Assembly (NCBI GenBank): GCA_013816685.1
Contig: JACDDX010000050.1
Coordinates: 1 to 9,198, forward strand
Length of the DNA stretch: 9,198 bases
From: Gemmatimonadales bacterium
Lineage (GTDB): Bacteria > Gemmatimonadota > Gemmatimonadetes > Gemmatimonadales > GWC2-71-9
Direction: 5' to 3'
Made by a program: the position numbers and the translations under genes. A model generated the notes under the pieces. That model made no database searches. It was not told where the DNA came from and saw nothing but the letters and a program-made list of their open reading frames with translations. Below, piece after piece: positions 1 through 7,315 of the stretch. Every line of letters begins with the position of its first letter. The stretch's first letter is position 1.

Positions 1-1735
1 GCTGGATGACAGTGCGTCCGCGCGGCCCATCATCGACCGGCTCACCGGCCTCCCCGCCCTCGATGCCGCCACCGCCGGTGAAGCGGCGGGGGCACTCGCG
101 AAGATCGGCGGCCGGCCGGTGGCGGAGTTCTTCGCGTCGGTGCTGCAGGGCAAAGTGGCTCTGACGGCGACGAACCCCGTACCCGCGCGCGCCGCGATGC
201 TGCTCGAATCCTGGCGACTGGGGCGCGACGCCCCTGCGACGGCGCTCCTGGCGTTCACCAGCGACACCGTCGTTGCCATCCGCTGGCGTGCCGTGTATGC
301 GCTGGCCCGCCTCCGGCACCCGGCAGCCGCGCCAGCCCTGACGCTCGCGCTGCGCGACGACGATCCGTTCATCCGCTCGATCGCCGCGCGTGCTCTCAGC
401 CGGAGCTTCGCCGACAGCGCCCGCATCGCGCCCGCCACCCTCGCCGGCCTCGTCGCCCGCCTGACCGATGACCCCGATCCTGCCGTCCGGGTCAACGCGC
501 TCCGCTCGCTCGGCACCTTCAAGGACGCCTCCTTCGCCGCGCTGGCCGCAACCCGCCTCAGCGACGGCGAGCCGAACGTCCGGGTGCAGGCCGCCGAGGC
601 GCTGGGCCTCCTCGGCGGCCGTGAAGCGAGCCGCGCGCTCCAGGCCGCGCTCGGTCGAGGCAACCTGTTCGCCATCCGACGCGAGGCGCTGCTCGGACTG
701 GCCCGCAGCGACGCCGGCGCCTTCACCCGATCCGCCGCGACGTGGCGCGCCAGTCGCGACTGGCGCGAGCGCGGCGCCGCGGCCGAAGGATGGGCACGCA
801 CCCGCGCACGCGGGTTGCCGTCCTGGCTCGACGACCCCGATCCGCGCGTCATCGTGCTGGGCATGCAGGGCTGGGAGAGTGAGATCGAGGCCGCCGACAC
901 GGTGCTGGTTCGCGCCGGCCGAACGCTGCTGACCCACCGCGATGGCGGCGTCCGGAGCGTCGCTGCCGATGCTGTCGCGCGCGCCGCTGATCCGGCCGAC
1001 CTGCCTGCCCTCACCGCCGCGCTGGCTCAGGGCTCGCGCGACTCCTTTCCCGACGCGGCCATCTCGGCGCTGAATGGAATCCTCGCCATCCGCCAACGCG
1101 ATCCGACCTCCGCTTCCCGCGTGGACCAGGAGTTTCTGGCGTCGTCCACCCGTCCTGCTGACTATCTGCTGCGCCGGTGGGCCGAAGACAACTGGCCCGA
1201 GGCAGCCGATCGCTGGGGGCCGGCCTATCCGATCGCGACCGGCCGTTCGCTCCAGGACTACCGCGATCTGGCCGCGACGTACCTGACAGCGCCCGATTCG
1301 CAGGCTCGCCCCCACGTGGTCCTCGAGACGGTGAGTCGCGGCAACATCGACGTCGAGCTGCTGGGCCCCGAGGCGCCGATCACGGTCGCCAATTTCCTTC
1401 GACTGGTCGACCAGCGGTTCTTCGACGGAGACCGCTGGCACCGGGTGGTGCCCAACTTCGTGGTGCAGGATGGCGACCCGCGCGGCGACGGGTTCGGCAG
1501 CCCGGGGGGCACCATCCGGGACGAGATCAATCCCGTGCGATACGACAAGGCGGTGCTCGGCATGGCGCTCTCCGGCCCCGACACCGGTATGAGTCAGTGG
1601 TTCATCAATCTGAGTCCGCAGCCGCACCTCGACGGCACCTACACCGTGTTCGGCCGGGTGACGGGCGGCTACGGCGCTCTTCAGCGGATCTCGCAGGGCG
1701 ACGTGATCCGGACGATCCGGGTCACCCGGCGATGA
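1..1735 (+). CDS. HEAT-repeat protein with C-terminal cyclophilin-type peptidyl-prolyl isomerase domain (5' end outside window)
   Basis: The reading frame is open from base 2 with no stop, so the gene begins upstream; the GTG at 119 lies inside a HEAT repeat and is unlikely to be the true start. About 577 residues are visible. Residues ~1-370 are alpha-helical HEAT-like repeats with the recurring pattern D-x-D-P-x-V/I-R-x-x-A-x-x-A/S-L, a protein-binding scaffold. Residues ~437-577 are a cyclophilin domain. Relative to human CypA it keeps Arg55 (R481 here, codon 1442), Phe60 (F486) and Gln63 (Q489), and has the family-typical SQWFI and LDGTYTVFGRV stretches. Met61 is Val, the first Gly of the QGGD motif is Asp, and Trp121 is His. 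It probably catalyses proline cis-trans isomerisation, likely in the periplasm given its neighbours, but any signal peptide is out of view. Its stop overlaps the next start in an ATGA (1732-1735), so the two are probably translationally coupled. The domain calls are secure; substrate and location are inferred. Confidence 0.85.
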   Translation, partial: LDDSASARPIIDRLTGLPALDAATAGEAAGALAKIGGRPVAEFFASVLQGKVALTATNPVPARAAMLLESWRLGRDAPATALLAFTSDTVVAIRWRAVYALARLRHPAAAPALTLALRDDDPFIRSIAARALSRSFADSARIAPATLAGLVARLTDDPDPAVRVNALRSLGTFKDASFAALAATRLSDGEPNVRVQAAEALGLLGGREASRALQAALGRGNLFAIRREALLGLARSDAGAFTRSAATWRASRDWRERGAAAEGWARTRARGLPSWLDDPDPRVIVLGMQGWESEIEAADTVLVRAGRTLLTHRDGGVRSVAADAVARAADPADLPALTAALAQGSRDSFPDAAISALNGILAIRQRDPTSASRVDQEFLASSTRPADYLLRRWAEDNWPEAADRWGPAYPIATGRSLQDYRDLAATYLTAPDSQARPHVVLETVSRGNIDVELLGPEAPITVANFLRLVDQRFFDGDRWHRVVPNFVVQDGDPRGDGFGSPGGTIRDEINPVRYDKAVLGMALSGPDTGMSQWFINLSPQPHLDGTYTVFGRVTGGYGALQRISQGDVIRTIRVTRR

Positions 1736-4566
1736 GACGCGAGCGCTGCGTCCTGCTCCTCTTGGCCGTCATGCTGTCGCTGATGGCCGCCGTTCCTGCG
1801 TCTGCCCAGTTCTTTGCCTTCGGCCAGAACAAGATCCAGTATCGCCGGCTCGACTGGCGCATCCTCCGCGGGACGCATGTCGATCTTTACTACTACCCGG
1901 CCGAAGCCGAGCTCGCGCCGGCCGCGCTCGCGTACGCCGAGCGCAGCTACGACACCCTCGCCATCCAGTTCGGCCACGAGGTCGGCGCACGCATCCCGCT
2001 GATCGTCTACGCCTCGCACACCGATTTCGAGCAGACCAACATCCTGCCCTTCACCCCGCCCGAGGGCCTGCTCGGCGCGACCGATTTCCTGAAGCGGCGG
2101 GTGGCGCTGCCGTTCCGGGGCAACTTTGCCGAGTTCCGCCATACGCTCCGTCATGAGATGGTGCACGTCTTCCAGCTCGACCTCGAGTCGGAGAGCTACG
2201 TCCAGGCGCCGCGGAGCGGGCGCTACCACTTCCCGCTCTGGTGGACGGAGGGAATGGCCGAGCTCTGGTCGGGCGGCGAGGACGCCCGCGACCACATGGT
2301 CCTGCGCGACCTCACGCTCAGCGGACGGCTCCCGAGGCTCGATCAGCTGACCAACGCCGGCGGCGGCATCGTGTACCCGATCGGCGGCCGGATCCACCGC
2401 TGGCTCGCCGATACCTACGGCGATTGGCGCATTCCGCTGATGTACCGGGAGCTGAATCGCTATACCAGCTTCGAGGACGCCATCCGGGGGACCTACGGCA
2501 AGTCGCTCGATCAGCTCAGCGAGGAATTCCAGCTCGCCATGCGCCGAGCCTACTACCCGTCGGTCGACAGTCTCGCGCCGCTGCCCGTGTTGGCCGGCGA
2601 GGTGGCTCGACTCGCCATCAAAGCGGCGTACATCCCGGGATCGACGGCCGATTCGGGGCAGGTCGCCTACGTATCACCGGCCAACGGCTACGTCACGATC
2701 TTCCGGAGGCGCCTGGGCGGCGGGAAGCCCCGGTCCGTCGTGGTTGCCGGACGCTCGGAGGCGCTGGAGTCGTTTCATCCGTTCGATTCACGAATGGATG
2801 CCAGCCGGCGGAACCTGCTGCTCTTCACCGCGCGCCGGAACGATCGCGACGCGCTCATCATCTACGACATGAAGCGGCGACGGACGGTGGGACGGTACCA
2901 GTTTCCCGGACTGGTCTCGCTGCTCTCACCCGCCTGGATGCCGGATGGTCGGAGCATCGCGCTCAGCGGACTCGCCGACAACGGCATCTCCAATCTGTAC
3001 CGCGTGCACCTGCCGGACGGCCGCCTCGAGCCCCTCACCCGCGATCGTTTTCAGGACACCGACCCCAGCCCCAGCCCCGACGGTCGGCGGATCGTGTTCG
3101 CCTCGGATCGGGCGGCGGGTGGAGACAATGGCGCCGCCAACCTCTATCTGCTCGACCTCGCGCGCGCACGGGTCACTGCGGTGACTCGCGGAAAGTGGGT
3201 GGACGAAGCGCCGGTCTGGGGGCCGGACGGCCGCATCTATTTCAGCTCCGATCGCGATGGCGTGCTCAACGTCTTCTCGGTCGATACCCTGGGAAACGGC
3301 CGCCGCGAGACGTCGGCATGGACCGGCGCCTTCGACGCGGTGCCGCTGCCAGATTCCTCGGGAATGCTCGTCGGCGGCTTCCACGATCTCAGCTGGAATC
3401 TGTATCGCTACCCACCGGACTCGGCCGCCTGGCGCGACACCTTCCGGCTCCAGAATGGACCGCCCGAGGGTACCTGGGCCTGGGCGGTCCCGGGCGACAG
3501 CACCGTCGACATCGCCGCTGGCGAGCCCTATCGTCGCCGGTTGACGCTCGACTTCGCCGCGGGCGACATCGTCACCACACCGGGCTACGGTGGGTACCAG
3601 GGCATCGCGTTCCTCATGAGCGACCTGCTGGGGGACAATCTCGTCTTCGGATCGGTGTCGTCGTTCCAGGGCCGCGACCTCGGGCGCCTGCTCGATAACC
3701 TCAGTGTCACCGGCATCTATCTCAATCGCGCGCGAAGGATCAACTGGGGCGTCGGGGCGTTCCGCACCCGATTCCGCAACTTCGAGGGCGACCGGATCGT
3801 CGCCTATGACGAGGAGGCGTACGGTGGCCTCGCACTGGTGCGCTACCCGATCAGCCGGTTCAGCCGCGTCGAGGCGACAGTCGTGGTGGAGCACAGCGAC
3901 CGCGTCGACTTCACCCTTCCCGTCGACCAGCCGCGGCGGGTCGGTTGGCTCGCTTCCCACTATCTCAGCTTCGTCCGGGATAACTCCCTCTGGATCCCGT
4001 CCGGCCCGATCGACGGCACCCGACTCAGTCTGACCGCCGGCGTCTCCAGCGACTTCAGCAACAGCCGCTTCGACAGCTTCTTGTTGAGCGGGGATCTCCG
4101 GCGCTACTTTCGGCTCGGCAGCAAGAGCGCCTGGGCCGTGCGCCTCCTCGGGTTCTATGGGGGCGGTGACCGGCCGCGGCGCATCAACTTGGGCGGTACG
4201 CTCGGACTCCGCGGATATCCGCAGTTCGGCTACATCGTCGGCTCCCACGCGTACATGGTGAACCAGGAGATCCGCTTCCCCCTGCTGAGTCACCTGACGC
4301 TCGGCCTGCCGTTTGGCGACCTCGACTTCCCGGAGATCCAGGGTGCCCTGTTCGGTGATATCGGCAAGGCGACATTCAGCACCAGCACCACCCGGGACAT
4401 GCTGGGCAGCTACGGGGTGGGCTTCCGTCTCGCCGTGGCGCCGCTGGCGGTGGTTCGGCTGGATGTCGGCCGCCGTTTCAACGGCGGATCGTTCAATGGC
4501 TACGGACTCGACCGGGACCAGCGCAAACTCGGCTTCGTCTCCTTCTTCTTCGGCTATAACTATTGA
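1732..4566 (+). CDS. Secreted MA-type metallopeptidase / PD40 propeller / Omp85-like outer-membrane barrel fusion
   Basis: This is a 944-residue protein. The frame is open further upstream, but the ATG at 1732 overlaps the previous stop and begins a clear Sec signal peptide: basic MRRER, a Leu-rich core, and an ASA cut before Q26. Residues ~35-280 look like a gluzincin (peptidase MA-like) domain with HEMVH at 141-145 and a WTEGMAE segment holding candidate third ligand E173. PD40/TolB-type propeller repeats follow, clearest at PDG motifs 404-406, 449-451 and 498-500 (spacing ~45-49), with weaker blades before them. From ~614 to the end the sequence is beta-barrel-like: it begins near MSDLLGDN (629) and has an LRGY motif at 826-829 like the L6 loop of Omp85 proteins. 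The C-terminus FFFGYNY is aromatic, as expected for a BAM substrate. The peptidase and propeller should be periplasmic and anchored by the barrel. No POTRA domain is evident. The substrate is unknown; an envelope-assembly or protein-export role is inferred from the neighbours. Confidence 0.85.
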   Translation: MRRERCVLLLLAVMLSLMAAVPASAQFFAFGQNKIQYRRLDWRILRGTHVDLYYYPAEAELAPAALAYAERSYDTLAIQFGHEVGARIPLIVYASHTDFEQTNILPFTPPEGLLGATDFLKRRVALPFRGNFAEFRHTLRHEMVHVFQLDLESESYVQAPRSGRYHFPLWWTEGMAELWSGGEDARDHMVLRDLTLSGRLPRLDQLTNAGGGIVYPIGGRIHRWLADTYGDWRIPLMYRELNRYTSFEDAIRGTYGKSLDQLSEEFQLAMRRAYYPSVDSLAPLPVLAGEVARLAIKAAYIPGSTADSGQVAYVSPANGYVTIFRRRLGGGKPRSVVVAGRSEALESFHPFDSRMDASRRNLLLFTARRNDRDALIIYDMKRRRTVGRYQFPGLVSLLSPAWMPDGRSIALSGLADNGISNLYRVHLPDGRLEPLTRDRFQDTDPSPSPDGRRIVFASDRAAGGDNGAANLYLLDLARARVTAVTRGKWVDEAPVWGPDGRIYFSSDRDGVLNVFSVDTLGNGRRETSAWTGAFDAVPLPDSSGMLVGGFHDLSWNLYRYPPDSAAWRDTFRLQNGPPEGTWAWAVPGDSTVDIAAGEPYRRRLTLDFAAGDIVTTPGYGGYQGIAFLMSDLLGDNLVFGSVSSFQGRDLGRLLDNLSVTGIYLNRARRINWGVGAFRTRFRNFEGDRIVAYDEEAYGGLALVRYPISRFSRVEATVVVEHSDRVDFTLPVDQPRRVGWLASHYLSFVRDNSLWIPSGPIDGTRLSLTAGVSSDFSNSRFDSFLLSGDLRRYFRLGSKSAWAVRLLGFYGGGDRPRRINLGGTLGLRGYPQFGYIVGSHAYMVNQEIRFPLLSHLTLGLPFGDLDFPEIQGALFGDIGKATFSTSTTRDMLGSYGVGFRLAVAPLAVVRLDVGRRFNGGSFNGYGLDRDQRKLGFVSFFFGYNY

Positions 4567-5270
4567 TGCCACAAAGCCTTCGTGTTGCCTCGACGGTGAC
4601 CGCGATCTATCTTGCGCTCGCCATCGTGGGCTGCCGGAGTGAGCCCGGTCGTCTGGTGCCCGTCGAAAGCGCGCGCGCCGCGCCCGCGCAGGTGACATCA
4701 TGGGTCGGCGCGACGCAGCCCTCCGTGAGCCGTCTGCATCGCTTCAAGTGGCTGTTCCGCGATGAGCGCAGCAGTGCCGGAGGGCGGGGCAGCGCGCGAG
4801 TGGCGCCGCCGGACTCCCTCCGCTTCGACGTCGCGGGCCCGTTCGGATCGGGTGCGGCAGCCGCCGTGGTCGTCGGTGCACAGGCGGTCTGGGTCGATCC
4901 GCCGAACGCGGTGAGGCGCCTGATCCCGAACTACACGTTGCTCTGGGCGCTGCTCGGGGTGGCCCGGCCGCCAACCGCCGGCGCGACGCTCCGCGGGTTC
5001 AGCAAGGGCGACCGCACGGTGTGGCAGTACGCGGCCGGGACCGACACGATTGAGTACTCGCGCAGCACCGGCCAATCCGCCGGGCTCACTACCGAAGTCC
5101 GGGCTGCCGGCAAGCTGATCGGCCGGGCTGAGACGACGCTGGGCTCCGACGGTGCGCCGCTCAAGTCGCGCCTTACCGTCCCAAGTGCCCCTGCGCGGCT
5201 CGACATCACCTTTCTCTCCACGGCACCCAAGACCTTTGCGCCAGAGACGTGGCTTCCTCGCCGGCATTAG
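4566..5270 (+). CDS. Putative LolB-like outer-membrane lipoprotein
   Basis: A 234-residue protein. ATG 4566 shares one base with the preceding TGA; a TTG directly before it (4563) is also in frame, but ATG is preferred. The N-terminus is a short lipoprotein signal ending in the lipobox IVGC with Cys23. Residue +2 is Arg rather than Asp, so by the classical sorting rule the protein should go to the outer membrane. The mature part (residues ~55-230) resembles the LolA/LolB/DUF4292 fold: a W-x-F-R start, a G-R-G-x-A-R-V strand, then LRFDVAGPFGSG and an Ala/Val strand matching the 'lipid/lipoprotein-binding half-barrel' pattern, and later a W-x-L-x-G helix. Proteins of this type accept lipoproteins or lipids at the outer membrane. 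The resemblance was judged by eye and is weak, so LolB function is a suggestion. A position between a barrel protein and LptE supports an outer-membrane biogenesis role. It overlaps the preferred lptE start by 35 bases. Confidence 0.7.
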   Translation: MPQSLRVASTVTAIYLALAIVGCRSEPGRLVPVESARAAPAQVTSWVGATQPSVSRLHRFKWLFRDERSSAGGRGSARVAPPDSLRFDVAGPFGSGAAAAVVVGAQAVWVDPPNAVRRLIPNYTLLWALLGVARPPTAGATLRGFSKGDRTVWQYAAGTDTIEYSRSTGQSAGLTTEVRAAGKLIGRAETTLGSDGAPLKSRLTVPSAPARLDITFLSTAPKTFAPETWLPRRH

Positions 5271-5742
5271 CGCGCTGATCCTCGCGGCGGCACCCGCGGG
5301 CTGCTACGGATTTGCGGGCGGCGGATTGCCCCCGACGATCAAGACCGTTGCGATCCTGCCCTTCGACAATCAGACCAGCGAGCCGACGCTCACCCAGGAG
5401 ATCAACACCGCGGTTCGTGACGCGGTGGAGTCACGCCTGGGACTCCGCCAGGCGGGACAGTCCCAGGCCGATGCCATCGTTCGCGGGTCGATCACGCGGT
5501 ACGAGCCCGATCTCCCCGTCGCCTACTCGGGTGACAACAAACAGGTCAACGTGACCCGCCGGCTGGTGCAGATCGCCGTGTCGGTCGAGATCACGGATCA
5601 GCGCCGGAACAAACCGCTCTGGCAGCGAAACAGTCTCGTCGTGGAAGGCGATTACCCGTCGGGCCGGGAAGCGGAGGGCCGGCGGAAGGCGCTCGACCAG
5701 CTCGTTACCAACATCGTCGAGGGGGCGCAATCACAATGGTGA
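5236..5742 (+). CDS. lptE: LPS-assembly lipoprotein LptE
   Basis: LptE plugs the LptD barrel and helps insert lipopolysaccharide into the outer leaflet. The TTG at 5236 is preferred as start: it gives a 168-residue protein with an ideal lipoprotein signal (MRQRRGF, hydrophobic stretch, lipobox PAGC, Cys23). An upstream GTG (5152) would add 28 polar, Pro/Arg-rich residues that spoil the signal and lie wholly in the overlap with the previous gene. After the Cys the sequence reads Y-G-F, then a LPPTIKTVAILPFDNQT block, the hallmark LptE opening. EPTLTQEINTAVRDAVESR, an ADAIVRGSI strand and an LVQIAVSVEI strand follow, ending with the helix AEGRRKALDQLVTNIVE. Length fits the family (~160-190). 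LptD is not in the window. The gene overlaps the next start by seven bases (5736-5742). Family assignment is confident; only the start codon is open to doubt. Confidence 0.85.
   Translation: MRQRRGFLAGISALILAAAPAGCYGFAGGGLPPTIKTVAILPFDNQTSEPTLTQEINTAVRDAVESRLGLRQAGQSQADAIVRGSITRYEPDLPVAYSGDNKQVNVTRRLVQIAVSVEITDQRRNKPLWQRNSLVVEGDYPSGREAEGRRKALDQLVTNIVEGAQSQW
5719..5725 (+). promoter_or_regulatory. Shine-Dalgarno for the DUF4845-like gene
   Basis: GAGGGGG lies inside the end of lptE, ten bases before ATG 5736. It is one of the few purine-rich ribosome-binding sites in this overlapping run and supports the ATG at 5736 as start. Confidence 0.5.
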
Positions 5743-6116
5743 CCCGCGGAACGTCCGTTGGCGGCGCGGCCGGTCGGCGGGGCGGAACGCTCGGCTGTCT
5801 CGTGAGCCTCCTCTTCTTCGTCACCGCCGTGTACTACGGGTTCCATATCGGCGAAGTCTACTGGCGCTACTACGAGGTGCTCGAAGCGATGAAGTCTGAG
5901 GCCCGCCTGGCGAGAGGACTGACCGACCGGGAGATCCGTACCCGGCTGGCGTGGAAAGCGGACTCGATCAGTCCCGGTCTGGCGCCGGAGTTCTCGGTGC
6001 GACGCAGAGCCCGACCCGGACGGATCACCATCGAGACCGCGTACAGCGAGCGCGTCGTCCTGCCATTCTTCACCCACACCTTCGATCTCCGCCCCCGCGC
6101 CGAAGAGCCGCTGTGA
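5736..6116 (+). CDS. Small single-span membrane protein, DUF4845-like
   Basis: A 126-residue protein starting at ATG 5736, inside the end of lptE. After a Gly/Arg-rich cytoplasmic N-terminus (R14, R15) there is one hydrophobic segment at about residues 19-38, so the C-terminal ~88 residues should face the periplasm. That part has the layout of DUF4845 proteins: a YWRYYEV helix start just after the membrane, a helix with T-D-R-E-I-R, then a basic strand (EFSVRRRARPG), a strand ITIETAYSERVVLP and a final F-x-H-T-F-D-L strand. DUF4845 has no established biochemical role that I can name. The similarity is judged from pattern, not a search. Being translationally overlapped with lptE, it may be linked to envelope assembly, but this is inference from position only. 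Confidence 0.65.
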   Translation: MVTRGTSVGGAAGRRGGTLGCLVSLLFFVTAVYYGFHIGEVYWRYYEVLEAMKSEARLARGLTDREIRTRLAWKADSISPGLAPEFSVRRRARPGRITIETAYSERVVLPFFTHTFDLRPRAEEPL

Positions 6117-6138
6117 CCGGACCGGGCACCGCGACCGC

Positions 6139-6618
6139 GTGAGCGGCAGCGCGGAGCGGCTGCGCACGCGTGACGGGGCCGTCCGCTGGCGACGCTCCCT
6201 TTCCGGCCCGCTCGTCTTCACCAACGGCGTCTTCGATCTCCTGCATCTCGGTCATATCGAGCTGCTCGAGGCGGCACGGCGGGAGGGCGATGCGCTGCTC
6301 GTCGGAGTCAACACCGACGCGTCGGTGCGAAGACTGGACAAGGGACCCGATCGGCCTATCGTAGCGGAGGAGTCTCGCGCCCGGGTCATCGCTGCGCTCG
6401 CGGCTGTGGATTGCGTGGTGCTGTTCGACGAGCCCACGCCGCTGTCGCTGATCGAAGCGCTCGAGCCCGACGTGCTCGTGAAAGGCGCCGACTATAGCCT
6501 GGACCGCATCGTCGGTGCGGCCGAGGTTGAGCGGCGCGGCGGCCGCGTGGTGCGGATCCCGCTGGTGTCCGGTTGTTCGACTACTGCCATGGTGGAGCGT
6601 CTCCGTGCCACGGCCTGA
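6139..6618 (+). CDS. rfaE2: D-glycero-beta-D-manno-heptose 1-phosphate adenylyltransferase
   Basis: A 159-residue cytidylyltransferase-fold enzyme. It transfers AMP from ATP to heptose 1-phosphate, the last nucleotide-activation step before ADP-heptose is epimerised for LPS inner core. The nucleotide-binding motif is FTNGVFDLLHLGH with HLGH at residues 36-39. GVNTDASVRRL, LVKGADY and the C-terminal GCSTTAMVERL (STT at 147-149) are family signatures; the usual NGCFD and GYSTT read NGVFD and GCSTT here. It is the standalone form: there is no fused kinase domain as in HldE, so an HldA-type kinase should be encoded elsewhere. The GTG start at 6139 leaves the usual ~23-residue lead-in before the first strand, and no good Shine-Dalgarno is seen. 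A 22-base gap separates it from the previous stop, and it overlaps rph by 14 bases. Other cytidylyltransferases (TagD type) are less likely given the ADAS/STT motifs. Confidence 0.88.
   Translation: MSGSAERLRTRDGAVRWRRSLSGPLVFTNGVFDLLHLGHIELLEAARREGDALLVGVNTDASVRRLDKGPDRPIVAEESRARVIAALAAVDCVVLFDEPTPLSLIEALEPDVLVKGADYSLDRIVGAAEVERRGGRVVRIPLVSGCSTTAMVERLRATA
6594..6597 (+). promoter_or_regulatory. Shine-Dalgarno deciding the rph start
   Basis: GGAG sits seven bases before GTG 6605, inside the end of rfaE2. It supports 6605 over the longer in-frame GTG at 6515, which would add 30 residues unlike any RNase PH N-terminus. Confidence 0.55.
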
Positions 6619-7315
6619 CGGTCGCCGTCCCGATGAGCTGCGCCCGCTCGTGCTCGAGCGGAAGGCGAATCCCTACGCGGAGGGCTCCTGCCTCATCCGC
6701 ATGGGTGGCACCCTGGTGCACTGTACCGCGAGCGTGGAGACCGGCGTCCCGCCCTTCAAGAAGGGCAGCGGCGAAGGCTGGGTGACGGCGGAGTACTCCA
6801 TGCTCCCCAGGGCGACGGTCGAGCGGACCAGGCGCGAACGCCAGGGACCCGGCGGTCGCACCCACGAGATCCAGCGTCTCATCGGCCGCTCGCTCCGCGC
6901 GGCGATGGCCACCATGGCGTTCGGCGAGTACACCATCCGGGTGGACTGCGACGTGCTCCAGGCCGATGGTGGCACCCGTACCGCGAGCATCACCGGCGCC
7001 TGCGTCGCTCTCTCCGACGCGTGCGGGTGGATCGCCGGGCGCACCGGCGTCGCGTCGCCATTCGGACAGCTCGTCGCGGCCGTGTCGGTTGGACTCGTCG
7101 ACGGGGAAGAGCGTCTCGACCTCGCGTACCTCGAGGACCGCGATGCGGGCGTCGACCTGAACGTGGTACTGCTCGATCCTGCCCGGTACGTCGAAGTGCA
7201 GGGAACCGGCGAGCACGCCACCTTCTCGCGTGGCCAGCTCTCGAGCCTGCTCGATCTCGCTGAGCGCGGCATCGCGGAGCTCTTCGAGGCCCAGCGACGC
7301 GCACTGAGCGCGTGA
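6605..7315 (+). CDS. rph: Ribonuclease PH
   Basis: A 236-residue phosphorolytic 3'-5' exoribonuclease that trims tRNA 3' ends, releasing nucleoside diphosphates; it normally forms a hexamer in the cytoplasm. Starting at GTG 6605 the protein opens MPRPDGRRPDELRP, the canonical RNase PH beginning, and its length matches the usual ~238. Clear signatures are GSGEGWVTAEYSMLPRAT, then GRTHEIQRLIGRSLRA (84-99, with phosphate-site R85), then DCDVLQADGGTRTASITGA (114-132, with R125). The two catalytic aspartates of the family appear at D178 and D184, and EVQGTGEHATFSR follows. All key residues are present, so it should be active. The upstream frame is open to 6515 but only as an overlap with rfaE2. 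The stop overlaps the rdgB start (GTGA, 7312-7315). The rph-rdgB pair is a common bacterial arrangement. Confidence 0.95.
   Translation: MPRPDGRRPDELRPLVLERKANPYAEGSCLIRMGGTLVHCTASVETGVPPFKKGSGEGWVTAEYSMLPRATVERTRRERQGPGGRTHEIQRLIGRSLRAAMATMAFGEYTIRVDCDVLQADGGTRTASITGACVALSDACGWIAGRTGVASPFGQLVAAVSVGLVDGEERLDLAYLEDRDAGVDLNVVLLDPARYVEVQGTGEHATFSRGQLSSLLDLAERGIAELFEAQRRALSA

Noticed and set aside
1177..1731. Upstream extension of the peptidase/barrel frame
   Set aside because: It overlaps the cyclophilin coding sequence and translates to Arg-rich shadow sequence; the signal peptide begins at ATG 1732.
3064..3078. CCCAGC tandem repeat
   Set aside because: It encodes Pro-Ser-Pro-Ser-Pro within a propeller repeat; the two copies are explained by the coding sequence.
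2241..3698. 485-codon plus-strand frame inside the peptidase/barrel gene
   Set aside because: It is in another frame of a gene with signal peptide, HExxH and propeller motifs; its product is Arg/Pro-rich and featureless.
2926..4701. 591-codon open frame on the minus strand opposite the barrel-protein gene
   Set aside because: It lies antisense to a well-supported gene. Its translation is rich in Arg, Ala, Glu and Pro with no recognisable domain, as expected for a mirror frame in high-GC DNA.
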